A DNA stretch of 23,824 nt, taken from the NCBI GenBank assembly GCA_038251625.1, contig JBBSBE010000053.1:1-23824 (forward strand). Reading direction: 5' to 3'. The position numbers and the translations under genes are program-made. The first letter of the stretch is position 1. Each line of letters opens with the position of its first letter. Under the pieces are notes generated by a model, which saw only the letters and a list, made by a program, of their open reading frames with translations, was not told the DNA's origin and searched no databases. Origin of the DNA: JBBQXK01 sp038251625 (GTDB lineage Bacteria; Pseudomonadota; Alphaproteobacteria; Rhodobacterales; Rhodobacteraceae). Shown here one piece after another: positions 7,716 through 15,719 of the stretch.

Positions 7716-10103
7716 TCAGGCAAGGCCCGCCGCTTCCATCAACCGTGCGGCGGCATCCTCGACCAGTCGCTCGCGGCCCGACCCGTGCACGGGAATGCGG
7801 CCCGGCTCAAGAAACAGGGGCGCCGCGAGGGGGGTGACGCGGGGCAGGCGCACGGCGTCGATCCGGCCGCCGACGCGGGCCAGCATCGCCTCGATCCGCC
7901 CGAAATCGACCATGCCGCGCATCGCCTCTTCCCGCGTGATGGCCAGCATCAGGTGGTCGGGATCGTATCGGCGCAGCGTGTCGTAGAGGATGTCGGAAGA
8001 GAAGGTGGCCTGCCGCCCGGTCTTGCGGCGCCCCTGATTGCTGCGCTCGATGAGGCCCGCGATGATGGCCGAGGCGCGGAAGGTGCGCTTCATCACGGCA
8101 TTGCCGCCAAGCCAGGTTTCCAGCCCCTCGCGCAGCGCGACCGCGTCGAAAAGGGGGGCGGGGTCGAGTACCGGCTCCAGCCCCCAAATCAGCGTGGCGT
8201 AGTCTGTGGCGACGAAGCCGAGGGGGGCAAGCCCCTGTTCTTCCATCGCTTTGGTGAGAAGCACGCCCAGCGTCTGCTGCCCGTTGCGGCCCGCAAATCC
8301 GTAAACGCACAGATGCTCTCGCCCGTCATGGGGGAAGCTTTCGCAAAGCAGCCGGTCCGGTTCCGGCAAGCGCGACACCTCGCGCTGCAACGCCAGCCAA
8401 TGGGCGACAGGGGCGGGCAGATCGGGCCAGGTTTCCTGCTGGAAGATCTGCAGGATGCGGTTCGTGAGCAGCGTCGAGGTGGCAAATTTGCTGCCGTAGA
8501 ACGTGGCGATCTTGGGTTCCCGGCCGGGGGCCCTGGTCACCTCGACCGTCAGTTCGCGCAGGCCCTCGTAGCGCACGACCTGCCCGCCGATGAGGAAGGT
8601 ATCGCCGGGTGTGAGGGTGGCTGCGAAATCCTCTTCCACCTCGCCCAGCGGCACGCCACGGCCCCGCATGCGCACGGGCAAGGTTTCCGCACCGATGATG
8701 GTGCCGAGGTTCTGGCGGATCACTGCAGCGGCGCGCGGATCACGCAGGTGCCAGCATCCAGCCTTGAAAACGAGGCGTTGGTAGCGGTCATAGGCGCGCA
8801 GCGCATAGCCGCCCGTTGCCGCGAAATCGAGGCAGGCGTCGAATTCCGCCCGAGTCAGCGTGGCATAGGGGCCAGCGGTGACAACCTCGGCGTAGAAGGC
8901 ATCTTCGTCGAAAGGACCGGCGGCAGCCGTCATCAGGATGTGCTGGCAGAGCACGTCACGTGGGCCAGCCCCACGCGGATCGCCATCCAGGGTGTGGGCT
9001 GTCACGGCATCCAAAGCGGCTTTGCATTCAACGACTTCAAAGCGATTGGCGGGCACGAGAAGCGCCTTTGACGGGGCGTTGTAGCGGTGATTGGCGCGGC
9101 CGATACGCTGGACGAGGCGCTTGACGTTTTTGGGGGCGCCGACTTGGATCACAAGGTCCACGTCGCCCCAGTCGATGCCAAGGTCCAGCGTGCCGGTGCA
9201 CACAACGGCGCGCAACGCGCCCGCCGTCATGGCGGCCTCGACCCGCTGACGCTGTTCGCGGGCGAGGCTGCCGTGATGGATGGCGATGGGCAGGTCTTCG
9301 GTATTGGCAAGCCAGAGATCGCGAAAGAAAAGCTCGGCCTGTGCGCGAGTGTTGTGGAAGATAAGCGTTGTGCGGTGGGCCTTTACCTCTTCCAGCACGG
9401 CGGGGATGGCGTAGCGGCCCCCGCCGCCCGCCCAAGGCGGGGCAGCCTCGGTTTCCAGCATCGAGATATCGGGATCGGGGCCGGGATCGGCCATCAGGAT
9501 CGCGCAATCGCGGGCGACATAGCGGGCCAGCGCGGGGGGATCCTCGACCGTGGCGGAAAGGGCCACGCGGCGCAGACCGGGTGCGAGAGAGGCGAGGCGG
9601 GCCATGCACAGCATCAACTGATCGCCGCGCTTCGATTCGGCGAGGGCGTGAATTTCATCGACGATCACGCGGGAAAGGCCGGAGAAAATCCGGGGTGCAT
9701 CGTCGTAGCTGAGGAGAAGCGCGAGGCTTTCGGGGGTGGTGAGGAGGATATGCGGGGGGTCCGCGCGCTGGCGGCGGCGCTGGGTGTAGGTGGTGTCGCC
9801 GGTGCGATCCTCGACGCGGATTGCAAGGCCCGCGCCTTCGATGGGGGCACGCAGGTTGCGCCTGATATCGGCGGTAAGGGCCTTTAGCGGCGAGATGTAG
9901 AGGGTGTGAAGACCCGGCCCCGGATTTTCCCCAAGTTCGCAGAGGGTTGGAAGGAACCCGGCCAGCGTCTTGCCGCCGCCTGTGGGGGCGATGAGGAGGG
10001 TGGCGGGGTCATCCGCGCGCGCCAGCATCGCCACCTGATGGGGATGGAGGGTCCAGCCCCGGGCGGCGAAATAGGCGGCAAGCGGGGGGATGAGGGCGGG
10101 CAT
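7716..10103 (-). CDS. ligase-associated DNA damage response DEXH-box helicase (Lhr-like)
   Basis: This is a 795-aa SF2 helicase. The first RecA domain has the Walker A motif APTGGGKT at 39-46, TTPES, the DEIH box at 149-152 and SAT at 183-185. The second has TLIFHNTRAQAE, GTLDLGIDWGDVD and motif VI QRIGRANHR at 332-340. About 450 further residues form the Lhr-type winged-helix and C-terminal domains. The length fits the Lhr-core group that accompanies PdeM and an ATP-dependent DNA ligase in damage response. The likely activity is ATP-driven 3'-5' translocation on single-stranded DNA. The ligase and exonuclease partners are absent from this window. Confidence 0.92.
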   Translation of the reverse strand: MPALIPPLAAYFAARGWTLHPHQVAMLARADDPATLLIAPTGGGKTLAGFLPTLCELGENPGPGLHTLYISPLKALTADIRRNLRAPIEGAGLAIRVEDRTGDTTYTQRRRQRADPPHILLTTPESLALLLSYDDAPRIFSGLSRVIVDEIHALAESKRGDQLMLCMARLASLAPGLRRVALSATVEDPPALARYVARDCAILMADPGPDPDISMLETEAAPPWAGGGGRYAIPAVLEEVKAHRTTLIFHNTRAQAELFFRDLWLANTEDLPIAIHHGSLAREQRQRVEAAMTAGALRAVVCTGTLDLGIDWGDVDLVIQVGAPKNVKRLVQRIGRANHRYNAPSKALLVPANRFEVVECKAALDAVTAHTLDGDPRGAGPRDVLCQHILMTAAAGPFDEDAFYAEVVTAGPYATLTRAEFDACLDFAATGGYALRAYDRYQRLVFKAGCWHLRDPRAAAVIRQNLGTIIGAETLPVRMRGRGVPLGEVEEDFAATLTPGDTFLIGGQVVRYEGLRELTVEVTRAPGREPKIATFYGSKFATSTLLTNRILQIFQQETWPDLPAPVAHWLALQREVSRLPEPDRLLCESFPHDGREHLCVYGFAGRNGQQTLGVLLTKAMEEQGLAPLGFVATDYATLIWGLEPVLDPAPLFDAVALREGLETWLGGNAVMKRTFRASAIIAGLIERSNQGRRKTGRQATFSSDILYDTLRRYDPDHLMLAITREEAMRGMVDFGRIEAMLARVGGRIDAVRLPRVTPLAAPLFLEPGRIPVHGSGRERLVEDAAARLMEAAGLA

Positions 10104-10154
10104 GGGGGCAAGGTAGGGCGGACACCGCGCACTGGGAAGAGGGGTGGCGTGCCA

Positions 10155-10183
10155 TTGTTCAAGATATTGAAACGACGTAAGAA
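10155..10183 (+). promoter_or_regulatory. possible promoter in the helicase / unknown-protein gap
   Basis: TTGTTC (10155-10160) and TAAGAA (10178-10183) are separated by 17 nt in the most AT-rich part of the gap. The -35 hexamer overlaps the TTCAA-N4-TTGAA dyad. Transcription from here would give a leader of about 285 nt before the TTG at 10476. Confidence 0.3.
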
Positions 10184-10226
10184 TAGCTGTGTCGTATCCG
10201 TCCCGTTCGCGTCTGGCCTGTGCGTT

Positions 10227-10264
10227 GCATCCGCCCCGACGGGCGGATGCCGGAAGACGTCTTC
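10227..10264. other. strong hairpin followed by a 12-bp perfect palindrome
   Basis: GCATCCGCCC (10227-10236) pairs perfectly with GGGCGGATGC (10241-10250) across the 4-nt loop CGAC. Two nt later GAAGACGTCTTC (10253-10264) is a perfect palindrome. No T-run follows on either strand, so it is not an ordinary intrinsic terminator. It may be an RNA structural element or protein-binding DNA. Confidence 0.55.
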
Positions 10265-10346
10265 AGCGTGTTTGCGGTCGGGTGTGATGCCTGCTGCCCG
10301 GGGGACCGGTCTGTGCCCTTGGTGCATGGCGTTTCGACTGGCGCCT

Positions 10347-10368
10347 TGGCACGACCATATCGGTGCCA
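10347..10368. other. inverted repeat TGGCAC...GTGCCA
   Basis: TGGCAC (10347-10352) and GTGCCA (10363-10368) form a 6-bp stem that can extend two pairs with one bulged base. It is the third inverted repeat within about 140 nt of the same intergenic region. Confidence 0.4.
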
Positions 10369-10475
10369 CGATTCTTGGCCATCCTGCCCGAAGGCAGTGG
10401 GGCGGATTGTGCAGAAGGCAGCGCGCGACGGCCGAATCACGCGCGGGTGGCGAGAACAGGACAGACGGGCGCGAC

Positions 10476-11213
10476 TTGAAACGGCCTTTCCTTCGTAAAC
10501 TTCTGAAGGTCTTGCTGTTCGCGGGGTTGGCGGCCGTTCTTTCGGTGGGCCTGTTCTTCGCCTACACGGCGTCTCGCTTCGCGCCGACAGGGAATTTTGC
10601 CTGGAATCAGCGCACCATCGTGCAACTTGACACCCCGGCAGGCGAGGTTCGGTTCGAGACCGTTGAACGGGTGGAAGTGGCCTATTTCGGACAGACTGGC
10701 GGGGATGCCCTGACGGGCACGGAAGTGCACTATCGGATGGAGGGGCAAGCGGCCTTTGTCGCGTTGCCGGGGGGGCGTGTGCTGTTCGCGCTTCGGCAGG
10801 GTCCGGGTCTGGCGGAGGGGGTCTATTCCATCGCCGGGAAGAACGGTCGCCGGGAGCGTCTGAGGCGGATCGTCGCGCAGGCCGGGGAAGCGCCGGTGCT
10901 GCTTGAGCGGCATCTGTGGCCGAGATTTGTGGCGTTCGAGGATTTGGCGCGGCCCGAGACGGTGGCGGTTCTGGACCCGGATGCGTTCGAGACCGCGCTG
11001 GGGCCGGGATACATACTGCGCGCCGTTCTGTTCCAGATAACGGACCTGACGGTGACGCGGCCTGACCTGCAAGCCGTGCTGCCGTGGTTCGAGGCCGTCC
11101 AGGGGCGCCACGACAGGTTGTGCCCGCTTGATGGCAGGTCGAACGAGTTGCCCGATTGCATGCGGGTGCGGTTCCGCGATTTCTCTGCCGAGATTGACCA
11201 TGATGTGAAGTAA
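10476..11213 (+). CDS. membrane-anchored protein of unknown function
   Basis: From TTG at 10476 the product is 245 aa, with a short basic N-terminus (MKRPFLRK), one hydrophobic helix at about residues 10-29 and a soluble remainder predicted to be periplasmic. The stretches FAWNQRTIVQLDTPAGEV and LWPRFVAFEDLARPETVAVLDP resemble a family of unannotated Rhodobacteraceae proteins that I remember only in outline. I cannot assign a function. The start is uncertain: there is no good Shine-Dalgarno sequence before the TTG, and an in-frame ATG at 10326 would add 50 residues ahead of the membrane segment. The downstream ymdB starts 91 nt later. Confidence 0.65.
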   Translation: MKRPFLRKLLKVLLFAGLAAVLSVGLFFAYTASRFAPTGNFAWNQRTIVQLDTPAGEVRFETVERVEVAYFGQTGGDALTGTEVHYRMEGQAAFVALPGGRVLFALRQGPGLAEGVYSIAGKNGRRERLRRIVAQAGEAPVLLERHLWPRFVAFEDLARPETVAVLDPDAFETALGPGYILRAVLFQITDLTVTRPDLQAVLPWFEAVQGRHDRLCPLDGRSNELPDCMRVRFRDFSAEIDHDVK

Positions 11214-11258
11214 CGACTGGGGCGAAGGCTCGGGCGGCCTGCATGATGGAGTGGTCCG

Positions 11259-11273
11259 TGCAAGGCCCTTGCA
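11259..11273. other. 15-nt inverted repeat upstream of ymdB
   Basis: TGCAAGG (11259-11265) and CCTTGCA (11267-11273) are perfect inverted arms around a single C. The repeat lies 31 nt before the ymdB start and resembles a protein operator more than an RNA hairpin, since the loop would be only one base. Confidence 0.3.
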
Positions 11274-11304
11274 GGCCTCTGCGCCTGCGCCTAATCGGGG
11301 TGTC

Positions 11305-12117
11305 ATGCGACTTCTTTTCCTTGGCGATGTGATGGGCCGGTCGGGCCGGGCGGCGGTGACCGAGGTGTTGCCGCGCATCCGTGACGATTGGGCCCTCGAT
11401 TTCGTGGTGGTGAATGGCGAGAATGCGTCATCCGGGGTGGGGCTGACGGGGGATCATGCAAAGCTGATCCTTGCCGCAGGGGCCGATTGCGTGACGCTGG
11501 GCGATCATGCGTTCGACCAGAAAGACATGATGCAGTTCATCGAAGCCGAGCCGCGCGTGATCCGGCCCATGAACTTTGCCAAACAGGCGCCAGGCAAGGG
11601 GTACCGCGTCTTCACCGCGCGTGACGGGCGCAAGGTGCTGGTGGTGCAGGCGCTGGGGCAGGTGTTCATGAAGCGGCCTTTCGATGACCCGTTTTCGGCG
11701 GTGGATGCGGTGCTGAAGGCGCATCCCCTTGGCGGGATGGCGCAGGCGGTGATCCTTGATTTCCACGCCGAGGCCACGAGCGAGAAGATGGCGATGGGCC
11801 ATTGGTGCGACGGGCGTGCGAGCCTTGTGGTGGGCACGCATACGCATGTGCCGACGGGGGATGCGCAGGTGCTGGCGGGGGGCACGGCATACCTGACCGA
11901 TGCTGGCATGTGCGGCGATTACAATTCGGTCATCGGGATGGACAAAGGCGAGCCGATGCGGCGCTTCATCACCGGGATGGCCAAGGGGCGGTTCGAGCCT
12001 GCGGCGGGGCCCGCGACGCTGTGCGGCGTCTATGTCGAGACCGACGATGCCACCGGCAAGGCGCAGCGCGTGGTGCCGGTGCGCCTTGGCGGGCGCCTGA
12101 CGGAGGCGCGGCCCTGA
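11305..12117 (+). CDS. YmdB-family metallophosphoesterase (TIGR00282 type)
   Basis: This 270-aa protein matches the YmdB family, studied in Bacillus subtilis as a cyclic-nucleotide phosphodiesterase. Metal-binding motifs are GDVMG (7-11), NGEN (37-40), GDHAFD (66-71), DFHAE (H154) and GTHTHVPT (H179, H181), with TDAGMCG near the end. The usual family motif is GNH.WD, so the Asn ligand is Asp here and Trp is Phe; I believe this variant is common in Alphaproteobacteria. The ATG at 11305 follows GGGG by 4 nt. The stop overlaps the start of the EamA transporter by 4 nt, indicating coupled expression. The cellular role in this group is unclear. Confidence 0.88.
   Translation: MRLLFLGDVMGRSGRAAVTEVLPRIRDDWALDFVVVNGENASSGVGLTGDHAKLILAAGADCVTLGDHAFDQKDMMQFIEAEPRVIRPMNFAKQAPGKGYRVFTARDGRKVLVVQALGQVFMKRPFDDPFSAVDAVLKAHPLGGMAQAVILDFHAEATSEKMAMGHWCDGRASLVVGTHTHVPTGDAQVLAGGTAYLTDAGMCGDYNSVIGMDKGEPMRRFITGMAKGRFEPAAGPATLCGVYVETDDATGKAQRVVPVRLGGRLTEARP
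12102..12106 (+). promoter_or_regulatory. ribosome binding site supporting a CTG start
   Basis: GGAGG at 12102-12106 lies inside the end of ymdB and is 7 nt before CTG at 12114. No ATG, GTG or TTG occurs in the transporter frame at that distance. The nearest alternative, GTG at 12135, is 28 nt away and within the first membrane helix. Confidence 0.6.
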
Positions 12118-13007
12118 CACCGCGTGCGCTTTATGTGGTGGTGCTGGTCGGCTGCGGGCTTGCCTGGGGCTGCACGCAGCCTTTGGGCAAGATCGCGGTG
12201 TCGACCGGGTACGGTTTCTTCGGCCTGATCTTCTGGCAGCTTGTGGTGGGGGCGCTGATCCTTGGCGCGCTGTCGCTGGCGGGGCGGCCGTTTCGACCGG
12301 GGCGCAACGCCTTTGGCTTTGCGGCGCTCATCGCGGTGATCGGGACGATCATTCCCAATTCCACTTTCTATCTGTCGGTCGCGCATTTGCCGGCGGGGAT
12401 CATGTCTATCCTGATCGCCACCATACCGATCCTTGCGTTTCCCCTGGCGCTGGCGCTGGGGATGGATCGCTTCAGCATGGCGCGGGTGGTGGGTCTGGCC
12501 TGCGGGATCGCGGGCGTGGCGCTGATCGCGCTGCCCGAGGCGAGCCTGCCCACGCCCGAGGCGGCGGCCTGGCTGCCGATTGCGCTGATCGGGCCGGTTT
12601 TCTATGCCATCGAAAGCAACGTGGTGGCGCGGATCGGTACTGCGGGGATGTCGGCGGTGCAGGCGATGTTTCTGGTTTCGGTCGTCGGGGCCTTCATGGC
12701 GCTGCCGCTGGCGCTGGGAACGGGGCAGTTCATCAACCCCTTCGTGGCCTGGGGTGCGGCGGAATGGGCGCTGGTCTTTTCATCGATTGCCCACGCTTGT
12801 GCCTATGCGTCCTATGTCTGGCTCGCCTCGCAGGCGGGTGCGGTCTTTGCCTCGCAGTGCAGCTACATCGTTACCGGCACCGGCGTGATCTGGGCTATGC
12901 TGCTTCTTGGCGAGCGATTCTCACACTGGGTTTGGGGCGCGCTGGCCATCATGCTTCTGGGGTTGGCCCTTGTGCAGCCCCGGCCGCGTGACCGAACGCC
13001 GGTTTGA
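12114..13007 (+). CDS. EamA/DMT-family transporter, probable CTG start
   Basis: This 297-aa protein has about ten hydrophobic segments arranged as two EamA repeats, typical of drug/metabolite transporters of the inner membrane. The N-terminus reads (M)TPRALYVVVLVGCGLAWGCTQPLGK, with the first helix intact only if translation starts near 12114. There CTG overlaps the ymdB stop (CTGA) and GGAGG lies at perfect distance. Starting at GTG 12135 would remove seven residues and leave no cytoplasmic tail. The conserved second-repeat segment YIVTGTGVIWAMLLLGERF is present. The substrate is unknown. The SLC13 permease gene starts 46 nt downstream. Confidence 0.85.
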   Translation: MTPRALYVVVLVGCGLAWGCTQPLGKIAVSTGYGFFGLIFWQLVVGALILGALSLAGRPFRPGRNAFGFAALIAVIGTIIPNSTFYLSVAHLPAGIMSILIATIPILAFPLALALGMDRFSMARVVGLACGIAGVALIALPEASLPTPEAAAWLPIALIGPVFYAIESNVVARIGTAGMSAVQAMFLVSVVGAFMALPLALGTGQFINPFVAWGAAEWALVFSSIAHACAYASYVWLASQAGAVFASQCSYIVTGTGVIWAMLLLGERFSHWVWGALAIMLLGLALVQPRPRDRTPV

Positions 13008-13053
13008 CAACCGCTGGGCGCCGATTGACAAAGCGGCAACCAACCTGGGGGCG

Positions 13054-14835
13054 ATGATGTTCGGTCTTGAAGTGCAGGGGGATGCGCAGGCCTGGGTGGC
13101 GATTGCGATTCTTGTGGGCATGTTGGTTCTGTTCGTGCGCGAGGTGTTTCCCGTCGAGGTGACGGCGCTTGGCGGGGCCGCGCTGATGCTGATCACGGGC
13201 ATCCTGCCGCAGCCGGATGCGGTAAAGGTGCTGTCCAACGCCGCGCCCTGGACGATTGCGGCGATGTTCATCATCGTGGGCGCGCTGGTGCGGACGGGCG
13301 CGCTGGACTGGGCCACGGCGCGGGCGGTGAAGCTGGCGGAGACGTCGCCGACGCGCGCGTTGGTGATGATATCCATCGGTGTGGTCGCAATGTCCGCCTT
13401 CATGAACAACACGCCGCTTGTGGTGGTGATGATCCCGGTTTTCATGCAGCTTTCCAGGGCGATGAAGCTTTCGCCGTCAAAGCTGATGATCCCGTTGTCG
13501 TATCTTTCGATCCTCGGGGGCACGATCACACTGATCGGCACGTCCACCAATATCGTGGTGGACGGGGTGGCGCGGGAAAAGGGGCTGGCGCCGTTCCATA
13601 TCTTCGAGATCACGCCACTTGGGATCGCCTGTGCGACGATCGGGATGATCTATCTGGCCCTTTTTACCCGACGCCTGCTGCCCGACCGCGACAGCATGGC
13701 CCAGATGCTGACCGACCGCAGCCGGATGAAGTTCTTCACCGAGGTCGCCGTGCCCGAGGACAGCCCTCTGGTGGGCCAGAAGATCGAGGAGGTGGCGCTT
13801 TTCAAGCGTGACAGCATGCGCGTGGTCGATGTGCTGCGCGGCGATGCGAGCCTCAGGCGCGGGCTTGGCGATGTGGTGCTGGAGGCGGGGGACCGCGTGG
13901 TGCTGCGCACGCCGATGGCGGAAGTGCTGTCCCTGAAGGACAAGAAGGAGCTGCGGCAGGTCGACAAGCTGTCATCGGTGGCCACCACGACGGTCGAGGT
14001 GCTTATCACGCCCGGATGCCGGATGGTGGGGCGGTCGCTGGGCTCTATGCGGTTGCGGCGGCGGTATGGCGTCTATCCGCTGGCGGTGCACCGCAAGAAC
14101 CAGAACATCGGGCGGCAGTTGGACGATCTGGTGGTGCAAGTGGGCGACACGCTGCTGCTGGAGGGGGCATCGGGCGATATCCAGCGGCTGGCATCCGAGA
14201 TGGAGCTGGTGGATATCTCGCACCCGTCCGAACGCCCTTACCGGCGCAGCCATGCGCCGATCGTGATTGGCGTTCTGGTGGCGGTGGTGGGGCTGTCGTC
14301 GCTGAACGTGGCGCCGATCATGATCCTGGCATTCCTTGGTGTGGCTGTCGTGCTGCTGACGCGCTGCATCGACGCGGATGAGGCGATGGGGTTCGTTGAA
14401 GGGCAGTTGATGCTCTTGATCTTTTCGATGCTCGCCGTCGGGGCGGGGCTCGATCATTCGGGGGCGGTGGAGCTGATCGTCAATGCGGCGGCGCCTGTGC
14501 TGAACGGGGTGCCGCATTTCGCGATCATCTTTGCCGTCTATGCGATGTCGTCCTTTCTGACCGAGATCGTGTCGAACAATGCGGTGGCCGTGATCCTGAC
14601 GCCGATTGCCATCGGGCTTGCGGCGCAGATCGGGGTGGATCCGCGCCCGCTGGTGGTGGCGGTGATGTTCGGGGCGTCGGCCTCCTTCGCCACGCCCATC
14701 GGGTATCAGACCAACACGCTGGTCTATGGCCCGGGCGGCTATCGCTTTACCGATTTCATCCGCATCGGCCTGCCGCTGAACCTGACGCTGATCTGCACGA
14801 TGAGCTTTCTGATCCCGGTCTTCTTTCCGCTCTGA
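13054..14835 (+). CDS. SLC13-family permease with two RCK_C (TrkA-C) domains
   Basis: This 593-aa protein is a divided anion/dicarboxylate-type transporter. The first membrane half (about 15-205) contains MNNTP (117-121) and GTSTN (162-166). Two cytoplasmic RCK_C domains follow at about 228-296 and 311-390. The second membrane half has SNNAVAVILTP (from 507) and ASFATPIGYQTNTLVYGPGGY. The paired N-N/S-N-T motifs are those that bind Na+ and carboxylate in SLC13 carriers, and the RCK_C domains suggest gating by a small ligand. Substrates could be sulfate or dicarboxylates and cannot be chosen from sequence. ATGs at 13054 and 13057 are both possible, with GGGG just upstream. Confidence 0.9.
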   Translation: MMFGLEVQGDAQAWVAIAILVGMLVLFVREVFPVEVTALGGAALMLITGILPQPDAVKVLSNAAPWTIAAMFIIVGALVRTGALDWATARAVKLAETSPTRALVMISIGVVAMSAFMNNTPLVVVMIPVFMQLSRAMKLSPSKLMIPLSYLSILGGTITLIGTSTNIVVDGVAREKGLAPFHIFEITPLGIACATIGMIYLALFTRRLLPDRDSMAQMLTDRSRMKFFTEVAVPEDSPLVGQKIEEVALFKRDSMRVVDVLRGDASLRRGLGDVVLEAGDRVVLRTPMAEVLSLKDKKELRQVDKLSSVATTTVEVLITPGCRMVGRSLGSMRLRRRYGVYPLAVHRKNQNIGRQLDDLVVQVGDTLLLEGASGDIQRLASEMELVDISHPSERPYRRSHAPIVIGVLVAVVGLSSLNVAPIMILAFLGVAVVLLTRCIDADEAMGFVEGQLMLLIFSMLAVGAGLDHSGAVELIVNAAAPVLNGVPHFAIIFAVYAMSSFLTEIVSNNAVAVILTPIAIGLAAQIGVDPRPLVVAVMFGASASFATPIGYQTNTLVYGPGGYRFTDFIRIGLPLNLTLICTMSFLIPVFFPL

Positions 14836-14908
14836 CCGGCGGGGTTGCGGCCCCGGGGGGGGACGGTGTAGAGACCGCCATCACTTCAGGCGCGACGGGA
14901 GAGAGGCC

Positions 14909-15652
14909 ATGGCAGGCCATTCGAAATGGGCGAACATCCAGCATCGCAAGGGCAAGCAGGATAAGCTGCGGTCCAAGATGTTTTCGAAGCTGGCGAAGGA
15001 AATCACCGTCGCTGCCAAGATGGGGATGCCCGACGTCGACATGAACCCGCGTTTGCGGCTGGCGGTGAAGGCGGCCAAGGCAGTGTCGATGCCCAAGGAC
15101 GTGATCGACCGGGCGATCAAGAAAAGCCAGATGGGCGACGAGGCGGATTACACCGAGATCCGCTATGAAGGCTACGGCGTCAACGGGATTGCGATCATCG
15201 TGGAAGCGATGACCGACAACCTGAACCGTACGGCATCGAACGTGCGCAGCTATTTCACCAAATGTGGCGGCAACCTCGGCCAGACCGGATCGGTGGCCCA
15301 CAGCTTTGACCGCGTGGGCGAGATTTCCTATCCGGCCGAGGCAGGTGACGCGGATACCGTGATGATGGCCGCAATCGACGCAGGCGCCGACGACGTGGAA
15401 AGCGATGACGAGGGGCATTGGATCTATTGCCCGGTCGAGGCGCTTTCGGACGTGTCGGACGCGCTGGAAAAGGCGTTGGGCGAATCCAGCGAATCAAAGC
15501 TGGTCTGGCGCCCGCAGGCGCGCACCGAGGTGGATCTGGAGACGGCGGAAAAGCTGATGCGGCTGATCGACCTTCTGGAAGAGGATGATGACGTCCAGAC
15601 GGTGACGCACAACTTCGACATCCCTGAGGATGTGGCGGCACAACTGGCCTGA
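14909..15652 (+). CDS. yebC: YebC/PmpR-family protein
   Basis: This 247-aa protein begins MAGHSKWANIQHRKGKQD, the YebC signature, and continues with MPKDVIDRAIKK, YEGYGVNGIAIIVEAMTDN and NRTASNVR. YebC was first described as a DNA-binding regulator; more recent work links family members to relief of ribosome stalling. The length and three-domain pattern are complete. A GGGAGAGAGG sequence precedes the ATG. It is separated from the permease by 73 nt and followed by a strong terminator. In many proteobacteria ruvC comes next; here it does not. Confidence 0.96.
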   Translation: MAGHSKWANIQHRKGKQDKLRSKMFSKLAKEITVAAKMGMPDVDMNPRLRLAVKAAKAVSMPKDVIDRAIKKSQMGDEADYTEIRYEGYGVNGIAIIVEAMTDNLNRTASNVRSYFTKCGGNLGQTGSVAHSFDRVGEISYPAEAGDADTVMMAAIDAGADDVESDDEGHWIYCPVEALSDVSDALEKALGESSESKLVWRPQARTEVDLETAEKLMRLIDLLEEDDDVQTVTHNFDIPEDVAAQLA

Positions 15653-15678
15653 GGCCTGCGCCCCGCGCGAAAGAAGTC

Positions 15679-15708
15679 GGCCCCCGGTGACGGGGGCCTT
15701 TTCGTTTT
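15679..15708 (+). terminator. intrinsic terminator after yebC
   Basis: GGCCCCCG (15679-15686) pairs perfectly with CGGGGGCC (15691-15698) around a GTGA loop, followed by TTTTCGTTTT at 15699-15708. It starts 26 nt after the yebC stop and is the clearest Rho-independent terminator in the window. It isolates the cytochrome gene from upstream transcription. Confidence 0.92.
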
Positions 15709-15719
15709 CGGTGCACATC

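Larger units (their letters stand above)
10104..10475. other. 372-nt intergenic region rich in inverted repeats, no convincing gene
   Basis: This stretch separates the divergent helicase gene and the gene at 10476. Open frames crossing it have odd composition (many Cys, Trp and Arg) and no recognisable motif, so I treat it as non-coding. It contains an AT-rich dyad TTCAA-N4-TTGAA (10158-10171), a 10-bp GC-rich hairpin (10227-10250), a 12-bp palindrome (10253-10264) and another hairpin (10347-10368). It could hold divergent promoters plus a long structured leader or a small RNA. Confidence 0.6.

Noticed and set aside
7785..9071. Long plus-strand open frame opposite the helicase
   Set aside because: It is an antisense shadow of a well-supported helicase and has no recognisable domain.
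10220..10498. 92-codon plus-strand frame in the 10.1-10.5 kb gap
   Set aside because: It is rich in Cys, Trp and Arg, runs through hairpins and overlaps the next gene; nothing supports translation.
13004..13031. Two TTGACAA heptamers 21 nt apart before the SLC13 permease
   Set aside because: They look like -35 elements, but no acceptable -10 lies at the right distance from either one.
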